A DNA stretch of 64,000 nt from Janthinobacterium rivuli (lineage in GTDB: Bacteria > Pseudomonadota > Gammaproteobacteria > Burkholderiales > Burkholderiaceae_D): contig NZ_WFLJ01000001.1 in NCBI RefSeq assembly GCF_009208735.1, forward strand, positions 1-64,000, in the 5' to 3' direction. The first letter of the stretch is position 1; each line of letters starts with the position of its first letter. Positions 1 to 10,441 of this stretch are shown piece by piece. The translations under genes and the position numbers were made by a program. Below the pieces are notes generated by a model that saw nothing but the letters and a program-made list of their open reading frames with translations, had not been told where the DNA came from and did not search any database.

Positions 1-164
1 TGCTCGACACGGCCGTCGCCACCGCCTCGGACCAGGGCTGGCGCCGGCCGCTGCTGGCGTGGCTGGGCGTGCAGCGCCTGCGCGCCGAACAGGCCGGGGA
101 CACGCAGGCGGCGCAGCGCATCGCGCGGCGCATGGCGATCGTCGAGCAACCGCTGGCCCCGTGA
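1..164 (+). CDS. C-terminal fragment of an unidentified protein
   Basis: The window opens inside this gene. An open frame runs from the left edge (first full codon at position 3) to TGA at 162-164, giving 53 residues with no start in view. The fragment is rich in Ala, Arg, Gln and Leu and looks helical, ending in IVEQPLAP. It may be the tail of a helical-repeat or regulatory protein, but too little is present to name a family. It lies 92 nt before the start of the following histidine kinase on the same strand. Confidence 0.55.
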   Translation, partial: LDTAVATASDQGWRRPLLAWLGVQRLRAEQAGDTQAAQRIARRMAIVEQPLAP

Positions 165-256
165 CGCGCCGCTGACGATGGCGGCCCAAGGCAGGCGGAA
201 TCAGGCATAATCGAGCCAGGATGACAGCTATGCCGTGCAGGCAGCGAGGTGTGACG

Positions 257-1585
257 ATGCAGTTCGAGGATTTCGACCTTTCCACTCCCGATACCGGCCG
301 GCATGCGGCGGCGGCGCCTGGCGACGACGCGTCGGCCGCCACGGCCGTGCGCCTGCAATACCTGCTCGACAATACCCCCTCCATCATCTATTGCACCGTG
401 CCCAGCGGCGACTTCAAGATGACGTTCGTCAGCAACAATGCCCTCAATGTGCTGGGCTACCAGCCCGAGGAGATGGTGGCCGATCCCAATTTCTGGTTCG
501 ACCACATCCACCCCGACGATGCGCCCGGCATCTTTTCCAGCCTGGCGCAGATCTTCGTCGAAGGCGCGCGCGCCTACGAATACCGTTTCCGCGTGCGCGA
601 CGGCAGCTATCTGTGGATGCACGACAGCCTGCGCCTGGTGCGCGACGAGCATGGCGTGCCGTTCGAAGTGATCGGCTCGCTGACGGACATCACGGAACGC
701 AAGGGCATGGAAGCGATGCTGCAGGCGCGCGGCGAAGAGCAGCAACTACTGATCAGCAAGCTGCAGGAAGCGCACGACCAGCTGCTGCAATCGGAAAAGA
801 TGGCTTCCATCGGCCAGCTGGCGGCCGGCATCGCGCATGAAATCAATAACCCGATCGGCTTCGTCAACTCGAACATGAGTTCGCTGCAAGGCTATGTCGC
901 CACCCTGTTCGACGTCATCGCGCAATACGAGGCGGCGATGCGCGCGCCGCTCGACGGCCCCGCCCTGGCCGCGCACGTGACCGAGGTGCGCGCGCAGGCC
1001 GACCTGGCCTTCCTGCAGGAGGACATCGGCGACCTGGTGCGCGAATCGATGGATGGCCTCAAACGCGTGCGCGACATCGTGCAGGCGCTGAAGGATTTTT
1101 CCCATGTGGGCGAAACGGACTGGCAAGTGGCCAGCCTGCACGCGGGCCTGGATAGCACCCTGAATATCGTCGCCAACGAATTGAAATACAAGGCGCGCAT
1201 CGAGAAACACTATGGCGAACTGCCGCCGATACTGTGCCTGGCCTCGCAGCTGAACCAGGTCTTCATGAACCTGCTCGTCAACGCGGGCCAAGCCATCAGC
1301 AGCGATGGCGTGATCAGCATCCGCACGGGTCACGCCGACGACTGGGTATGGGTGGAGATCGGCGACACGGGCGCCGGCATCGCGCCCGAGCACCTGCACC
1401 GCATCTTCGAGCCGTTCTTCACCACCAAGGCCGTGGGCAGCGGCACGGGCCTGGGCCTGTCGCTCTCGTACGGCATCGTCAACAAGCACGGCGGACGCAT
1501 CGAGGTGACTTCGGAAGTGGGCCAGGGCACGCGCTTTACCGTGCACCTGCCCGTCTCGCCGCCGGCGGCCAGGGCCGCGTCCTAG
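257..1585 (+). CDS. PAS-domain sensor histidine kinase
   Basis: This is a predicted cytosolic two-component sensor kinase of 442 residues with no membrane segment. A PAS domain with its PAC tail (about residues 32-148) ends in the typical DITERK. A short coiled coil (150-182) leads to the HisKA box, where H194 in GIAHEINNP is the likely phosphoacceptor. The C-terminal HATPase domain shows NLLVNA, GDTGAGI and GTGLGLSL. I chose ATG 257 because GAGGTG sits just upstream; an in-frame ATG at 221 has a poorer site. It has no response regulator on its own strand. It is a close paralogue of the kinase at 2922-4403 and converges on that operon, sharing the palindromic CTAG as both stops. Confidence 0.9.
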   Translation: MQFEDFDLSTPDTGRHAAAAPGDDASAATAVRLQYLLDNTPSIIYCTVPSGDFKMTFVSNNALNVLGYQPEEMVADPNFWFDHIHPDDAPGIFSSLAQIFVEGARAYEYRFRVRDGSYLWMHDSLRLVRDEHGVPFEVIGSLTDITERKGMEAMLQARGEEQQLLISKLQEAHDQLLQSEKMASIGQLAAGIAHEINNPIGFVNSNMSSLQGYVATLFDVIAQYEAAMRAPLDGPALAAHVTEVRAQADLAFLQEDIGDLVRESMDGLKRVRDIVQALKDFSHVGETDWQVASLHAGLDSTLNIVANELKYKARIEKHYGELPPILCLASQLNQVFMNLLVNAGQAISSDGVISIRTGHADDWVWVEIGDTGAGIAPEHLHRIFEPFFTTKAVGSGTGLGLSLSYGIVNKHGGRIEVTSEVGQGTRFTVHLPVSPPAARAAS

Positions 1586-2921
1586 CCCTGCTTGACGGGC
1601 GCGTACACGCGGATGCTCAGGCGTCCGCCATTCTTGCTTTCGAAATCGAGCAGCTGGGCGATCACGCGGGCCGTCAGCACGTGTTCGGCCGCCAGCAGCA
1701 TCAGGCCATCGCGGCTGATCAGGTCGCGCGACAGCACCATGCCCGGCTCCAGCTGGCCCGACAGCACGGTCAGGTCGCGCGCCGGCGGCTCCGTCTCGTC
1801 CATGATGGCGCGGAAGGCGGCCACCACGGCCGGGTCGTAGCGCTTGCCGACGCTGTCGTAGATCAGGGTGCGGGCCTCGTCGGCGCGCAGGCTGCGCTGC
1901 ACCATGGCGCCGATCTGCAAGCCGTCGTAGTCCGACGCCAACGCCAGGATGCGCGCGCCCAGCGGAATGGCCAGGCCCACCAGGCCATCGGGAAAGCCGG
2001 CGCCGTCGAAGCGCTCCAGTTGCGAGCGCAGGATCACGGAGACGGCGCGCAACTCGTCGAGCGCCATCAATAATTGTTCGGCGCGCAGCGGATGCTTGCG
2101 GAACGCGGCCAGCTGCTCGCCCGTCCAGGCGCTGGCCGGCAATTCCAGCAGGTCGTCGGTCAAGCTGAGCTTGCCGATATCCTTGAGCAGGGCCGCGATG
2201 AACACGTCGCGCGCCTCCTGCCCTTCCAGGCCCAGCGCCAGCGCCAGCTTGCGCGACAGCTCGGCCACCCGCCGCGCATGGCCGGCCAGCTTGCCGCCGC
2301 GCATCTCGATCAGGTTGGAAAACACCTTGATGGTCGTCACGAACGTGGCCTTCAGGCGCTCGTTGGCCGCCTGCACCTCGTCGTGCGACAGTTTCAGCTG
2401 CTGCGTGCGCGTGGCCACCTTCGCTTCCAGGCTGGCGTTGAGCGCCTGCAGCTCCACGTTCTGGCGGGCCGTCAGCACTTCCAGGCGCTGTTTTTCCTGC
2501 TCCAGCGCGCGCCGTTCCAGCGCGTGGCGCACCACCAGCACGATATCGTTGTCGTCCCAGGGCTTGGTCACGTAGCGGTAGATCTCGCCCTGGTTGATGG
2601 CGTCGAGGATGGACTGGATGTCGGCATAGCCGGTCAGCAGCAATCGCATGGTGCCGGGCCAGCGCTGGCGCACCTGGGCCAGGAACTGCGCGCCGTCCAT
2701 GTGCGGCATGCGCATGTCGGAGATGACCAGGTCCACCGCCTCGCTCTCGAGCAGGGCCAGGCCGGCCGCGCCGCCGTCGGCCGTCAGCACGCGGTAGCCG
2801 TGCGGGCGGAACAGGCGCCGCAGCGACGACAGGATATTCGGCTCATCGTCGACGCACAGGATGGTGGGCGGCGCGGCCGCGGTGCTGGCGCTGGTACTGG
2901 TGCTCATGCTGTCCTGTTCGG

Positions 2922-2925
<4 letters not shown>
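1582..2925 (-). CDS. Response regulator with REC and degenerate HD-GYP domains
   Basis: This 447-residue protein is the last gene of a five-gene operon; its ATG overlaps the upstream kinase stop as ATGA. REC spans about residues 21-140 (acidic pair D26-D27, phosphoacceptor D70, K121 in TKPW). A coiled coil (140-195) leads to an HD-GYP-type domain (200-380). The fold landmarks remain (H216, DIGK, H278, DG-GFP-DGL). The HD histidine is replaced by K248 and the HHE motif reads Q302-L303-E304, so c-di-GMP hydrolysis is doubtful. The last 55 residues carry a GMVL...LLA...LT module that resembles the small protein at 5236-5592. REC-HD-GYP proteins of the RpfG type normally degrade c-di-GMP; loss of activity here is inferred from the missing residues. 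Confidence 0.88.
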
Positions 2926-4399
<1,474 letters not shown>

Positions 4400-4403
<4 letters not shown>

Positions 4404-5239
4404 GCCAGCATGATCCGCGACATTTCATCGAAGGTGTGTTCGGTTTGCCCCAGCAGCGCCAGCCAGGCCGGCTCGTCCAGGGTGACGCTGCGCCAGCCGG
4501 CGGGCGACAGGGGCGGCACCAGCGCATCGTCGACGCCGGCCAGGTCGAGCCCCAGGGCGACGGCATTGGCCATGTGCACGGCCAGCGGCAGGCCGCCCGC
4601 CTGCAGGCGGTCAATGGCGTGGTGGTCGGCCACCGCCTGCTGTATCGCCTCGGGAAACTTCCAGTAGGCGGCCAGGGCGCTGCCCACCTGCGCGTGATCG
4701 ATGCCGATGACGGCCAGTTCCGCCTCGGCCATCTGGCAGTCATGCGCCTGGCGGTAGCTGCGCACGAGCGCGTGCTCGGCCGGGAAGCGCGTCACCAGCA
4801 CCAGGGTGCCCAGGTCGTGCAGCAGTCCGGCCGTGAACGCCGTTTCGGGATTGACGCGCAGGTGCGGCGCCAGCAGGCGCGCGGCGATGGCCGTGGCCAG
4901 CGAATGGCGCCAGAACGCCTGGAAATCGAAGCCGCCGCTGACGGGCGCGAAACTGCCCGTCAGGGCGCAGGCCGTGACGACGGTGCGGATGCTGTGAAAG
5001 CCCAGCACGGAAACGGCTTGCGGAATGCTGGTGACCTTCGATTGCATGCCGTAGAACGAGGAGTTGGCGATGCGCAGGGTCTTCGCCGCCAGGGCCTGGT
5101 CCAGCTCGATCTTTTGCGCCAGCACGTGCACGTCCGTGTCGTCCTGGTCCATGCTCGACAGCAGTTCCAGCACCACCACCGGCAGCGAAGGCAGTTCCTG
5201 TATCTGGCGGATGATGTGTTCAAAACTGAGCCGTGTCAT
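4400..5239 (-). CDS. HDOD domain signalling protein
   Basis: This 279-residue protein consists essentially of one HDOD domain, the HD-related output domain found in signalling proteins. The family signature is clear: LPSLPVVVLELL near residues 15-26, IELDQALAAKTLRIANSSFYG, then a helical core with LLHDLGTL. Many HDOD domains have no demonstrated enzymatic activity and act as scaffolds in c-di-GMP or two-component pathways. It is third in the operon and joined on both sides by 4-nt ATGA overlaps, implying coordinated synthesis with the neighbouring kinase and regulators. No membrane segment or signal peptide is visible. Confidence 0.9.
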
Positions 5240-5592
5240 GCCGCGCCCCCTTGCCGGTAGCGCTGCAGCAGCGCCAGCAGTTCCGCCCCGGCGGAATCGG
5301 GCGGCGTGGCGCGGAACAGCACGGCCAGCCGTTCCAGGCGGCGCACCCGTTCCTGCTCGGCATGTGCCTGCGCGGCGGGGTCAGGCTCCGCTTCCATGAC
5401 GACGTGGCAGCGCTCCACATTGCGCCTGCGCAAAGCCGTCAGGTTCGCCGCCGTCAGGGTGGCGCCCTGGGCCAGCAGCACGGCGCCGCTGGCGTCGCTC
5501 AGCGCCTGCGCCAACACCATGCCCTCCTGCGCCTGCTCCATGGAAATCTCGCGTCCGCTTTCACTCACACTTTCACTCACGCTACCACTCAT
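5236..5592 (-). CDS. Small protein with a stand-alone GMVL module
   Basis: The protein has 118 residues and starts at the ATG that overlaps the upstream regulator stop as ATGA. An upstream in-frame extension is only a shadow of that regulator. The N-terminus is a Ser/Glu-rich repeat (SVSESVSES). Residues about 18-67 read EGMVLAQAL ... GAVLLAQGATLT ... LRRR, which resembles the C-terminal tail of the HD-GYP regulator encoded later in the same operon. A charged helix and a short LLALLQRYRQ tail follow. The function is unknown; the module may be a protein-protein or nucleotide-sensing unit that works with the HDOD and HD-GYP proteins, but that is inference from position and similarity only. Confidence 0.7.
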   Translation of the reverse strand: MSGSVSESVSESGREISMEQAQEGMVLAQALSDASGAVLLAQGATLTAANLTALRRRNVERCHVVMEAEPDPAAQAHAEQERVRRLERLAVLFRATPPDSAGAELLALLQRYRQGGAA

Positions 5593-6452
5593 GTGTCCAC
5601 TCCATGACGACTCAGGGTGACCAGGCTGCCGCGCGAGCGCGAATGCAAGCCCATCGGATGGACCGCCACGGTATATGGCTGGCCATCGATGGCGGCCAGG
5701 CAAGGCGCCCCCTGCCCATCGAATAATTGCGGCAAGACGATCGCCGCCTCGTTGCCCAGCAGGGCCGCGCCCCGTTCGAACAGATTGGCCGCCGCCGCGT
5801 TGATGAAGGCGATCATGCCGTCCTCGTCGAGTCCGATCACGGGCAGCGGCAGAAATTGCAGCAATTCGCGCGCGATGCCCAGGCTGACTTCATCGCGGCT
5901 GATCTGGTGCTGCTGCTGGCGCACCAGCGCCTGCATGGCGGCGTTGGCCGCCGCCAGCGCCTGGTTGGCGTCGCGCAACTGGGCATTGAGGCGCACATTG
6001 TCGTCGTCGATGCCCTTCAGGCGAAAGGCTTCGGCGATATGCTCGCGCAGCTGATGGTCTTCCCAGGGCTTGGTGAGAAACTTGAAGATGGCGCCCTCGT
6101 TGACGGCGTCCGTGACGGCTTGCAGCTCGGTATAACCGGACAGCATGATGCGGATGGTTTGCGGACACAGCAGCTTGGCCTTGCGCAGGAAGTCGGCGCC
6201 CAGCATGCCGGGCATGCGCTGGTCCGACACGATCACGTCGACGGCATGGCTGGCCAGCACGTCGAGGCCTTCCTGGCCGCTGTTGGCCGTGAGGATATGG
6301 TAGCCATCGCGCCGCAGCAGGCGCTTGAGGGAGGCGAGGATATTCGGCTCGTCATCAACCAGCAGCAGGATGCGCGGCGGCGCAGCCCGCTGCCCGGCAT
6401 CCGCCGTCAGCGCCGCGCTACCCGGCACACCTTGCTCGTCGTGCACATCCAT
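5589..6452 (-). CDS. Response regulator with REC and PAS domains
   Basis: This 287-residue protein is the first gene of the operon. Residues about 27-145 form a REC domain (D33-D34, phosphoacceptor D77, K128 in TKPW) of the same subtype as the REC at 1582-2925. A coiled coil (150-185) is followed by a PAS-like domain (190-280) with LPVIGLDEDGMIAFIN. No DNA-binding or GGDEF/EAL output is present, so it probably signals by protein contact, perhaps presenting the PAS domain to the operon kinase. AGAGG lies upstream of the ATG. A TATAAT at 6559-6564 on this strand may be the operon promoter, leaving a leader of roughly 100 nt. Confidence 0.9.
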   Translation of the reverse strand: MDVHDEQGVPGSAALTADAGQRAAPPRILLLVDDEPNILASLKRLLRRDGYHILTANSGQEGLDVLASHAVDVIVSDQRMPGMLGADFLRKAKLLCPQTIRIMLSGYTELQAVTDAVNEGAIFKFLTKPWEDHQLREHIAEAFRLKGIDDDNVRLNAQLRDANQALAAANAAMQALVRQQQHQISRDEVSLGIARELLQFLPLPVIGLDEDGMIAFINAAAANLFERGAALLGNEAAIVLPQLFDGQGAPCLAAIDGQPYTVAVHPMGLHSRSRGSLVTLSRHGVDT

Positions 6453-6558
6453 CGGACCATCCTCTCATCGCCACGGCGATATCGGAGCTTGCCTGGAGGG
6501 GGAATCCGCCGCGCGAGAGCATTTTGCGAGTCTTGCGCGGCAGCCAGCTTGCGTTGAA

Positions 6559-6564
6559 ATTATA
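6559..6564 (-). promoter_or_regulatory. Candidate -10 box for the signalling operon
   Basis: On the minus strand the sequence reads TATAAT in an AT-rich stretch, about 107 nt upstream of the first operon gene. No good -35 sequence is visible at the usual distance, so an activator or alternative promoter architecture is possible. The rest of 6453-6599 holds no gene. Confidence 0.4.
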
Positions 6565-6599
6565 CGACTAAATATTCCTTCATTGCACTTATCCGGCAC

Positions 6600-7064
6600 T
6601 TATCCACGCCGTGCCGGACACGGCGTGTCGCGGTAAAACACAAAGCCGCCCAGGCCGATGGCCCTGGTATCGGCTTTCACGCCATACACCAGCGTGTTCT
6701 TGTCCGCCTCGATGCGCAGCAGGTTCAGGTGCTGCACGATTTGCGCGTGCGACAGTTCCAGCGAGGGGGTCGGCGCCAGTTGCAGGCGCAGCTCCGACGT
6801 GGCCGCATCGTACGCCCAGCGGCCCGGATTATAGAAGGCGAAGCCGCCGTCGAAACGCAGGCTGCCATCCTTGAACTGGGTCAGGCAAATGCCGGGAAAT
6901 TCGCTGGGCGGGTTGTACCAGGTGGCGGCCACGGCGGCATCGGCCGGCGCCTTGCCCGGCATCTGCATGCCGGCCGTGCCATCGTTGCCGCCCATGCCGG
7001 CGCAGGCGGCCAGCGCCGCGAGGCAGGCGGCAGCGGCCAGCCGTTTGATCATGATCCTGTACAT
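6600..7064 (-). CDS. Putative secreted lipoprotein of unknown function
   Basis: The 154-residue product starts with a basic region and hydrophobic stretch ending in the lipobox LAAC near residue 21, followed by a Gly/Met-rich linker. This predicts an acylated envelope lipoprotein. The mature part (about residues 45-150) is a small domain with FPGICLTQFKDG, FAFYNPGRWAYD and a terminal GGFVFYRDTPCP; two cysteines could pair. ATG 7064 has AAGGGGA upstream and is preferred to the ATG four codons downstream. I do not recognise the family. The gene stands alone, 81 nt from the helicase start side. A perfect 9-bp inverted repeat (6605-6627) covers its last codons. Confidence 0.75.
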   Translation of the reverse strand: MYRIMIKRLAAAACLAALAACAGMGGNDGTAGMQMPGKAPADAAVAATWYNPPSEFPGICLTQFKDGSLRFDGGFAFYNPGRWAYDAATSELRLQLAPTPSLELSHAQIVQHLNLLRIEADKNTLVYGVKADTRAIGLGGFVFYRDTPCPARRG

Positions 7065-7145
7065 GCACGTCCCCTTGCTTTATAGAAACACAATCTTAGT
7101 CCGGGAAACGTGGCCGTTCAAGCGGCTAACGCACATAAGGGGGAT

Positions 7146-8408
7146 TTAATTGTCTTCGGACGTCCTGGCCGCCATGGCGGCGGCTTCGCGCAATTTATCC
7201 TTTTTGCTCTTGCGCGCGCCTTTGACGCCGCCGTTGACCGTGTCGGTGACGGGATTCACCGCCGTGGGCAGTTCCGTCGGCTCGAAACCGGCCACCACTT
7301 CGCGCACGATGCGCAAGTCGTTGCGGTTTTCGATCAGGCGGAAATGCGCTTCCGTATCGGCCGTCACGAAACTGATGGCCGTGCCGCTTTCGCCGGCGCG
7401 GCCCGTGCGGCCGATGCGGTGCGTGTAGTCGACGGCCGAGCGGGGCAAGTCGTAGTTGACGACGGCCGGCAAGCCGGCGATGTCGATGCCGCGCGCGGCC
7501 ACGTCGGTGGCCACCAGCACCTGCAAGCGGCCCGCCTTGAAGTCGGCCAGCAGCTGGCTGCGCGTGCCCTGGCTGAATTCGCCGTGGAAGGCGCCCACGT
7601 GCAAGCCCGCGCGCTGCAGCTTGTCGGCCACGTGTTCGGCCGCGTACTTGGTGGCGACGAACACCAGCACCCGCTCCCACTGCTGCTGCAGGATCAGGTA
7701 GCGCAGCAGCTGCGTGCGGCGCGGCACGTCGACGGTGATGGCGCGCTGCACGATGTCGGGCTTGTCCTGCGGTTCGGACGCCACTTCGATGCGCACGGGT
7801 TCCTGCAGCAGGCTGTCGGCCAGCGCCTGCACGCTGTCGGGGAAGGTGGCGGAGAAGAACAGGTTCTGGCGTTGCTTGGGCAGCAGCGCCAGGATGGCGT
7901 TGATCTCTTCGCTAAAGCCCATGTCGAGCAGGCGGTCGGCTTCATCCAGGACGAACAGCGACACGCCGCCCAGTTTGACTGCGTTCTGGCGCACCAGGTC
8001 CAGCAGGCGGCCCGGCGTGGCGACGACGATATCGGCGCCGCCGCGCAAGTCCATCATCTGCGGATTGATCGACACGCCGCCGAACAGCACGGAAATCTTC
8101 AGTTTGACGGGCAGCGGCTTGGCCAGCGCGTGCACCGTCTGCCCCACCTGCGCCGCCAGCTCGCGCGTGGGCACGAGGATCAGCGCGCGCACCTGGCGCG
8201 GACCGGAAGCGGGCGCCATCAGCGCCTGCAGCAGCGGCAGCGCGTAGGCGGCCGTCTTGCCGGAACCCGTCTGCGCCGCGCCCAGCACGTCGCTGCCGCG
8301 CAGGATGGCGGGAATGGCGGCCGCCTGGATGGCCGTCGGCGCGGCATAGCCGGCCTTGTCGACGGCACGGACCAGGGCGGGAATCAGACCCAGGGAGGAA
8401 AATGGCAT
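7146..8408 (-). CDS. DEAD-box ATP-dependent RNA helicase, RhlE-type
   Basis: This is a cytosolic RNA helicase of 420 residues with the full DEAD-box set in order. The Q-motif region (YAAPTAIQ) comes first, then motif I AQTGSGKT, Ia PTRELA, Ib TPGRLLD, II DEAD, III SAT, the IV/V region with ATDVAARGIDI, and VI HRIGRTGR. The helicase core is followed by a basic tail of about 50 residues (GARKSKKDK), common in RhlE-type enzymes that act on rRNA or mRNA structure. It is monocistronic. A strong hairpin (8442-8466) lies just upstream of its start and could affect its expression. The exact paralogue among bacterial DEAD-box proteins cannot be settled from sequence reading alone. Confidence 0.95.
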   Translation of the reverse strand: MPFSSLGLIPALVRAVDKAGYAAPTAIQAAAIPAILRGSDVLGAAQTGSGKTAAYALPLLQALMAPASGPRQVRALILVPTRELAAQVGQTVHALAKPLPVKLKISVLFGGVSINPQMMDLRGGADIVVATPGRLLDLVRQNAVKLGGVSLFVLDEADRLLDMGFSEEINAILALLPKQRQNLFFSATFPDSVQALADSLLQEPVRIEVASEPQDKPDIVQRAITVDVPRRTQLLRYLILQQQWERVLVFVATKYAAEHVADKLQRAGLHVGAFHGEFSQGTRSQLLADFKAGRLQVLVATDVAARGIDIAGLPAVVNYDLPRSAVDYTHRIGRTGRAGESGTAISFVTADTEAHFRLIENRNDLRIVREVVAGFEPTELPTAVNPVTDTVNGGVKGARKSKKDKLREAAAMAARTSEDN

Positions 8409-8441
8409 AGCGGGCCTTCTTATTATTTAGTCATGAAGTGA

Positions 8442-8466
8442 GACCGGCCGCAATGTGCGGCCGGTC
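8442..8466 (-). other. Perfect 11-bp hairpin upstream of the helicase gene
   Basis: GACCGGCCGCA and TGCGGCCGGTC form an 11-bp perfect inverted repeat around a 3-nt loop. It lies between the DUF4105 gene stop and the helicase start on the same strand. No T-run follows on the minus strand, so it is a poor intrinsic terminator. It could be a leader hairpin for the helicase mRNA or an operator. Confidence 0.5.
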
Positions 8467-8493
8467 GGAATAGCGACAGTATAAAGCAGGTGC

Positions 8494-9552
8494 CTACTGC
8501 CTGGGCATTTGCAGCTTCGGGTGGCCCGTTTCATCGTAGCCCGGCATGCCGCGCCGGATGGCGTGCGAAAAGTCCGCGTCGTCGTTGGCGGCCCGCGCGC
8601 GCGCCGTGACGTGGCCGCCATCGCGCAGCTGCTGGAAGCTCAAGCCCGGCACCAGGCCCTTGACGTCGAACAGGTAGCGGTCCAGGTAGCCCGAGGCCAT
8701 CAGCCGGTAATCGAGCGGCAGGCCGGGCACGACGCGGCGCACCATCTCGAAGACGATGGTGGTGCAGTTCGCCGTCAGGGTGTTGTAGAAGCGCGGCTGG
8801 TTCTTCAGCGCCTGCGCCTCGTCCAGGTAGGCGAGGAACAGCGAGCGCATGGCCGCCTTCGGCATCATCACGCGGTACAGGTGCATGTCCTCGCCGCGCG
8901 CATTCGTGCGCACGCGCAGGATGTCGCGCTCGTCGGCGGCGATCAGGCTCATCTCGAAATGCTTGAAAAAGCCGCCGATGGCGGAAAAGCTCTCGCCCTT
9001 TTCCTTGCGGATCTCGATGGAAAACGTCAGGAAGCGCCCGTCCGCGAAACCGAACGAGATCAGGGTATGCGCGATGTACGGCCCCGTCCAGTACGACAGC
9101 GCCGTGTCGACCGTGCGCAACTCGTCGAGGTCGTAACTGCGCCGTTCCCACTTGACCGTGTAGTCGTCGTCGCTGCGCCAGTCGAAATTGCGCACATTGT
9201 CCAGCGTGACGGTGCTGCCCTTCACCGCGCCCGTGACGTTGCGCGCCACGTCGTCGGCCCACACGCGCTGCTGCTTCGGCGTGATCAGGCTCCACCACAC
9301 GAGCAGCAGGAGAAAACCGGCCGCATACGGCAGCAGCGCGCGCGCATCGCCGCGCGTCCACCACAGCACCACGCTGGCCACGCCCAGCGCGCCCCACAGC
9401 AACGCGCCGATGGCTTGCGCCGCCATGCCGCCGGACAACTGGTACCACAGCGCCAGCGCCCCCCACAGTGCAGTCAACAGGAGAATCAGGGAAACGGCCA
9501 TTTTGCCGAGGGTGCCCAGCACGGAGCGGGCACGATGTGATAAGAAAGTCAT
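8494..9552 (-). CDS. DUF4105 (Lnb N-terminal periplasmic-like) membrane protein
   Basis: This protein of 352 residues has two or three N-terminal membrane segments (about residues 18-40, 46-66 and 75-92) followed by a large periplasmic domain. The family is recognised from the DUF4105 pattern: NVRNFDWRSDDDY, then a conserved block with FFKHFEMS, and a late NTLTANCTT with the conserved Asn and Cys. DUF4105 is also the N-terminal domain of the Lnb lipoprotein acyltransferase, so a thiol-protease or acyl-transfer role in the envelope is possible but unproven here. The start is placed at ATG 9552; upstream codons have no support. Confidence 0.82.
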   Translation of the reverse strand: MTFLSHRARSVLGTLGKMAVSLILLLTALWGALALWYQLSGGMAAQAIGALLWGALGVASVVLWWTRGDARALLPYAAGFLLLLVWWSLITPKQQRVWADDVARNVTGAVKGSTVTLDNVRNFDWRSDDDYTVKWERRSYDLDELRTVDTALSYWTGPYIAHTLISFGFADGRFLTFSIEIRKEKGESFSAIGGFFKHFEMSLIAADERDILRVRTNARGEDMHLYRVMMPKAAMRSLFLAYLDEAQALKNQPRFYNTLTANCTTIVFEMVRRVVPGLPLDYRLMASGYLDRYLFDVKGLVPGLSFQQLRDGGHVTARARAANDDADFSHAIRRGMPGYDETGHPKLQMPRQ

Positions 9553-9734
9553 GCCGCAATTATAGGGGCAAGCGCGGGAACAGGTGCGTTCAGGCAAATG
9601 CCGCGACACAGGCCGCAGTATTAAAAGCATTGCTTGCCCGCCAATTTATTTCATGAGAGCATATTGCCAAAATAAAATGTATAGACAAGGTGTACTGTCA
9701 CGGCAGCGGCGCCTTGGCCTTCCCAGGAGATATC

Positions 9735-10439
9735 TTGCAGCATCAATCCCTCTACGCCCTCGCCGGCAGCCTCAACTCGCTCTTCATCGTCGTCAGCCTG
9801 CTTGGCCTGTGGTCGCAGCTGAAAAAGATCTGGCGGCGCAAGCACGATGCCGGGGTCGGCGCCGGCAAGACGACGGACATCCTGTCGCTCAACCAGTTCA
9901 CCGTCAGCTTCCTCGCGTATTGCGCGTTCTTTGTGTATGGCTATTCGATCACGCCGTTCAACCATTACATCGTCTGGCCGCGCCTGATCGCTTCGCTGAT
10001 CGCGCTGGCCATCCTGTATGAGATCTACCGCGACCGCCGCAGTCTGGCGGCGCGCCATGCGCTGCTGGCCTGCGCGCTGCTGCTGGGCGCCGGCATCGCG
10101 GGGCTGGCCTTCGGCCCCACCTTCACGGACGAAAAGCGCGTGCTCTCGCAAAGCCTGATCGTCGCCGTCACCGTGCTGCTGGCGCAGGGCTATGCGCACC
10201 AGATCCGTCTGATCTGGCGCTCGGGCAGAACGGGCGCCGTGTCCCTGACGATGAGCCAGTTCATCCTGGCGATGGATGCCAGCACCATCTTCTTCGCCTG
10301 CGTCATGGGACTGGCGACGGGCTGGCCCTTGCTGCTGCTGGCCTGCGTCAGCGCCACGACCAAGCTGATCATCATGTGGCTGTTCCGCTGGGAAAAGAGC
10401 AGCCCCGCCGCGCAGGTGAAACGCCAGGCGCCGGCCTGA
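9735..10439 (+). CDS. PQ-loop-type integral membrane protein
   Basis: The start is read as TTG 9735 because AGGAGA lies five bases upstream; the ATG at 9690 lacks a ribosome site. The 234-residue product is almost all hydrophobic, with about seven predicted membrane helices. Two helical blocks each carry a PQ-loop-like motif, SQLKKIWRRKH near residue 28 and HQIRLIWRSG near 165. This two-repeat layout is typical of PQ-loop / SWEET-related transporters, although the Pro-Gln pairs are changed to Ser-Gln and His-Gln. The substrate is unknown. The gene ends 2 nt before the convergent tarD stop. Confidence 0.75.
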   Translation: MQHQSLYALAGSLNSLFIVVSLLGLWSQLKKIWRRKHDAGVGAGKTTDILSLNQFTVSFLAYCAFFVYGYSITPFNHYIVWPRLIASLIALAILYEIYRDRRSLAARHALLACALLLGAGIAGLAFGPTFTDEKRVLSQSLIVAVTVLLAQGYAHQIRLIWRSGRTGAVSLTMSQFILAMDASTIFFACVMGLATGWPLLLLACVSATTKLIIMWLFRWEKSSPAAQVKRQAPA

Positions 10440-10441
10440 GC

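Noticed and set aside
5540-5592. Short tandem CACTTTCACTCA-like repeats, considered as a CRISPR or phase-variable tract
   Set aside because: There are only two or three short copies inside the start of a coding region; they encode SVSESVSES and show no spacer structure.
6605-6627. Perfect 9-bp inverted repeat at the end of the lipoprotein gene
   Set aside because: It lies within the last codons and has no T-run, so it is not a convincing terminator.
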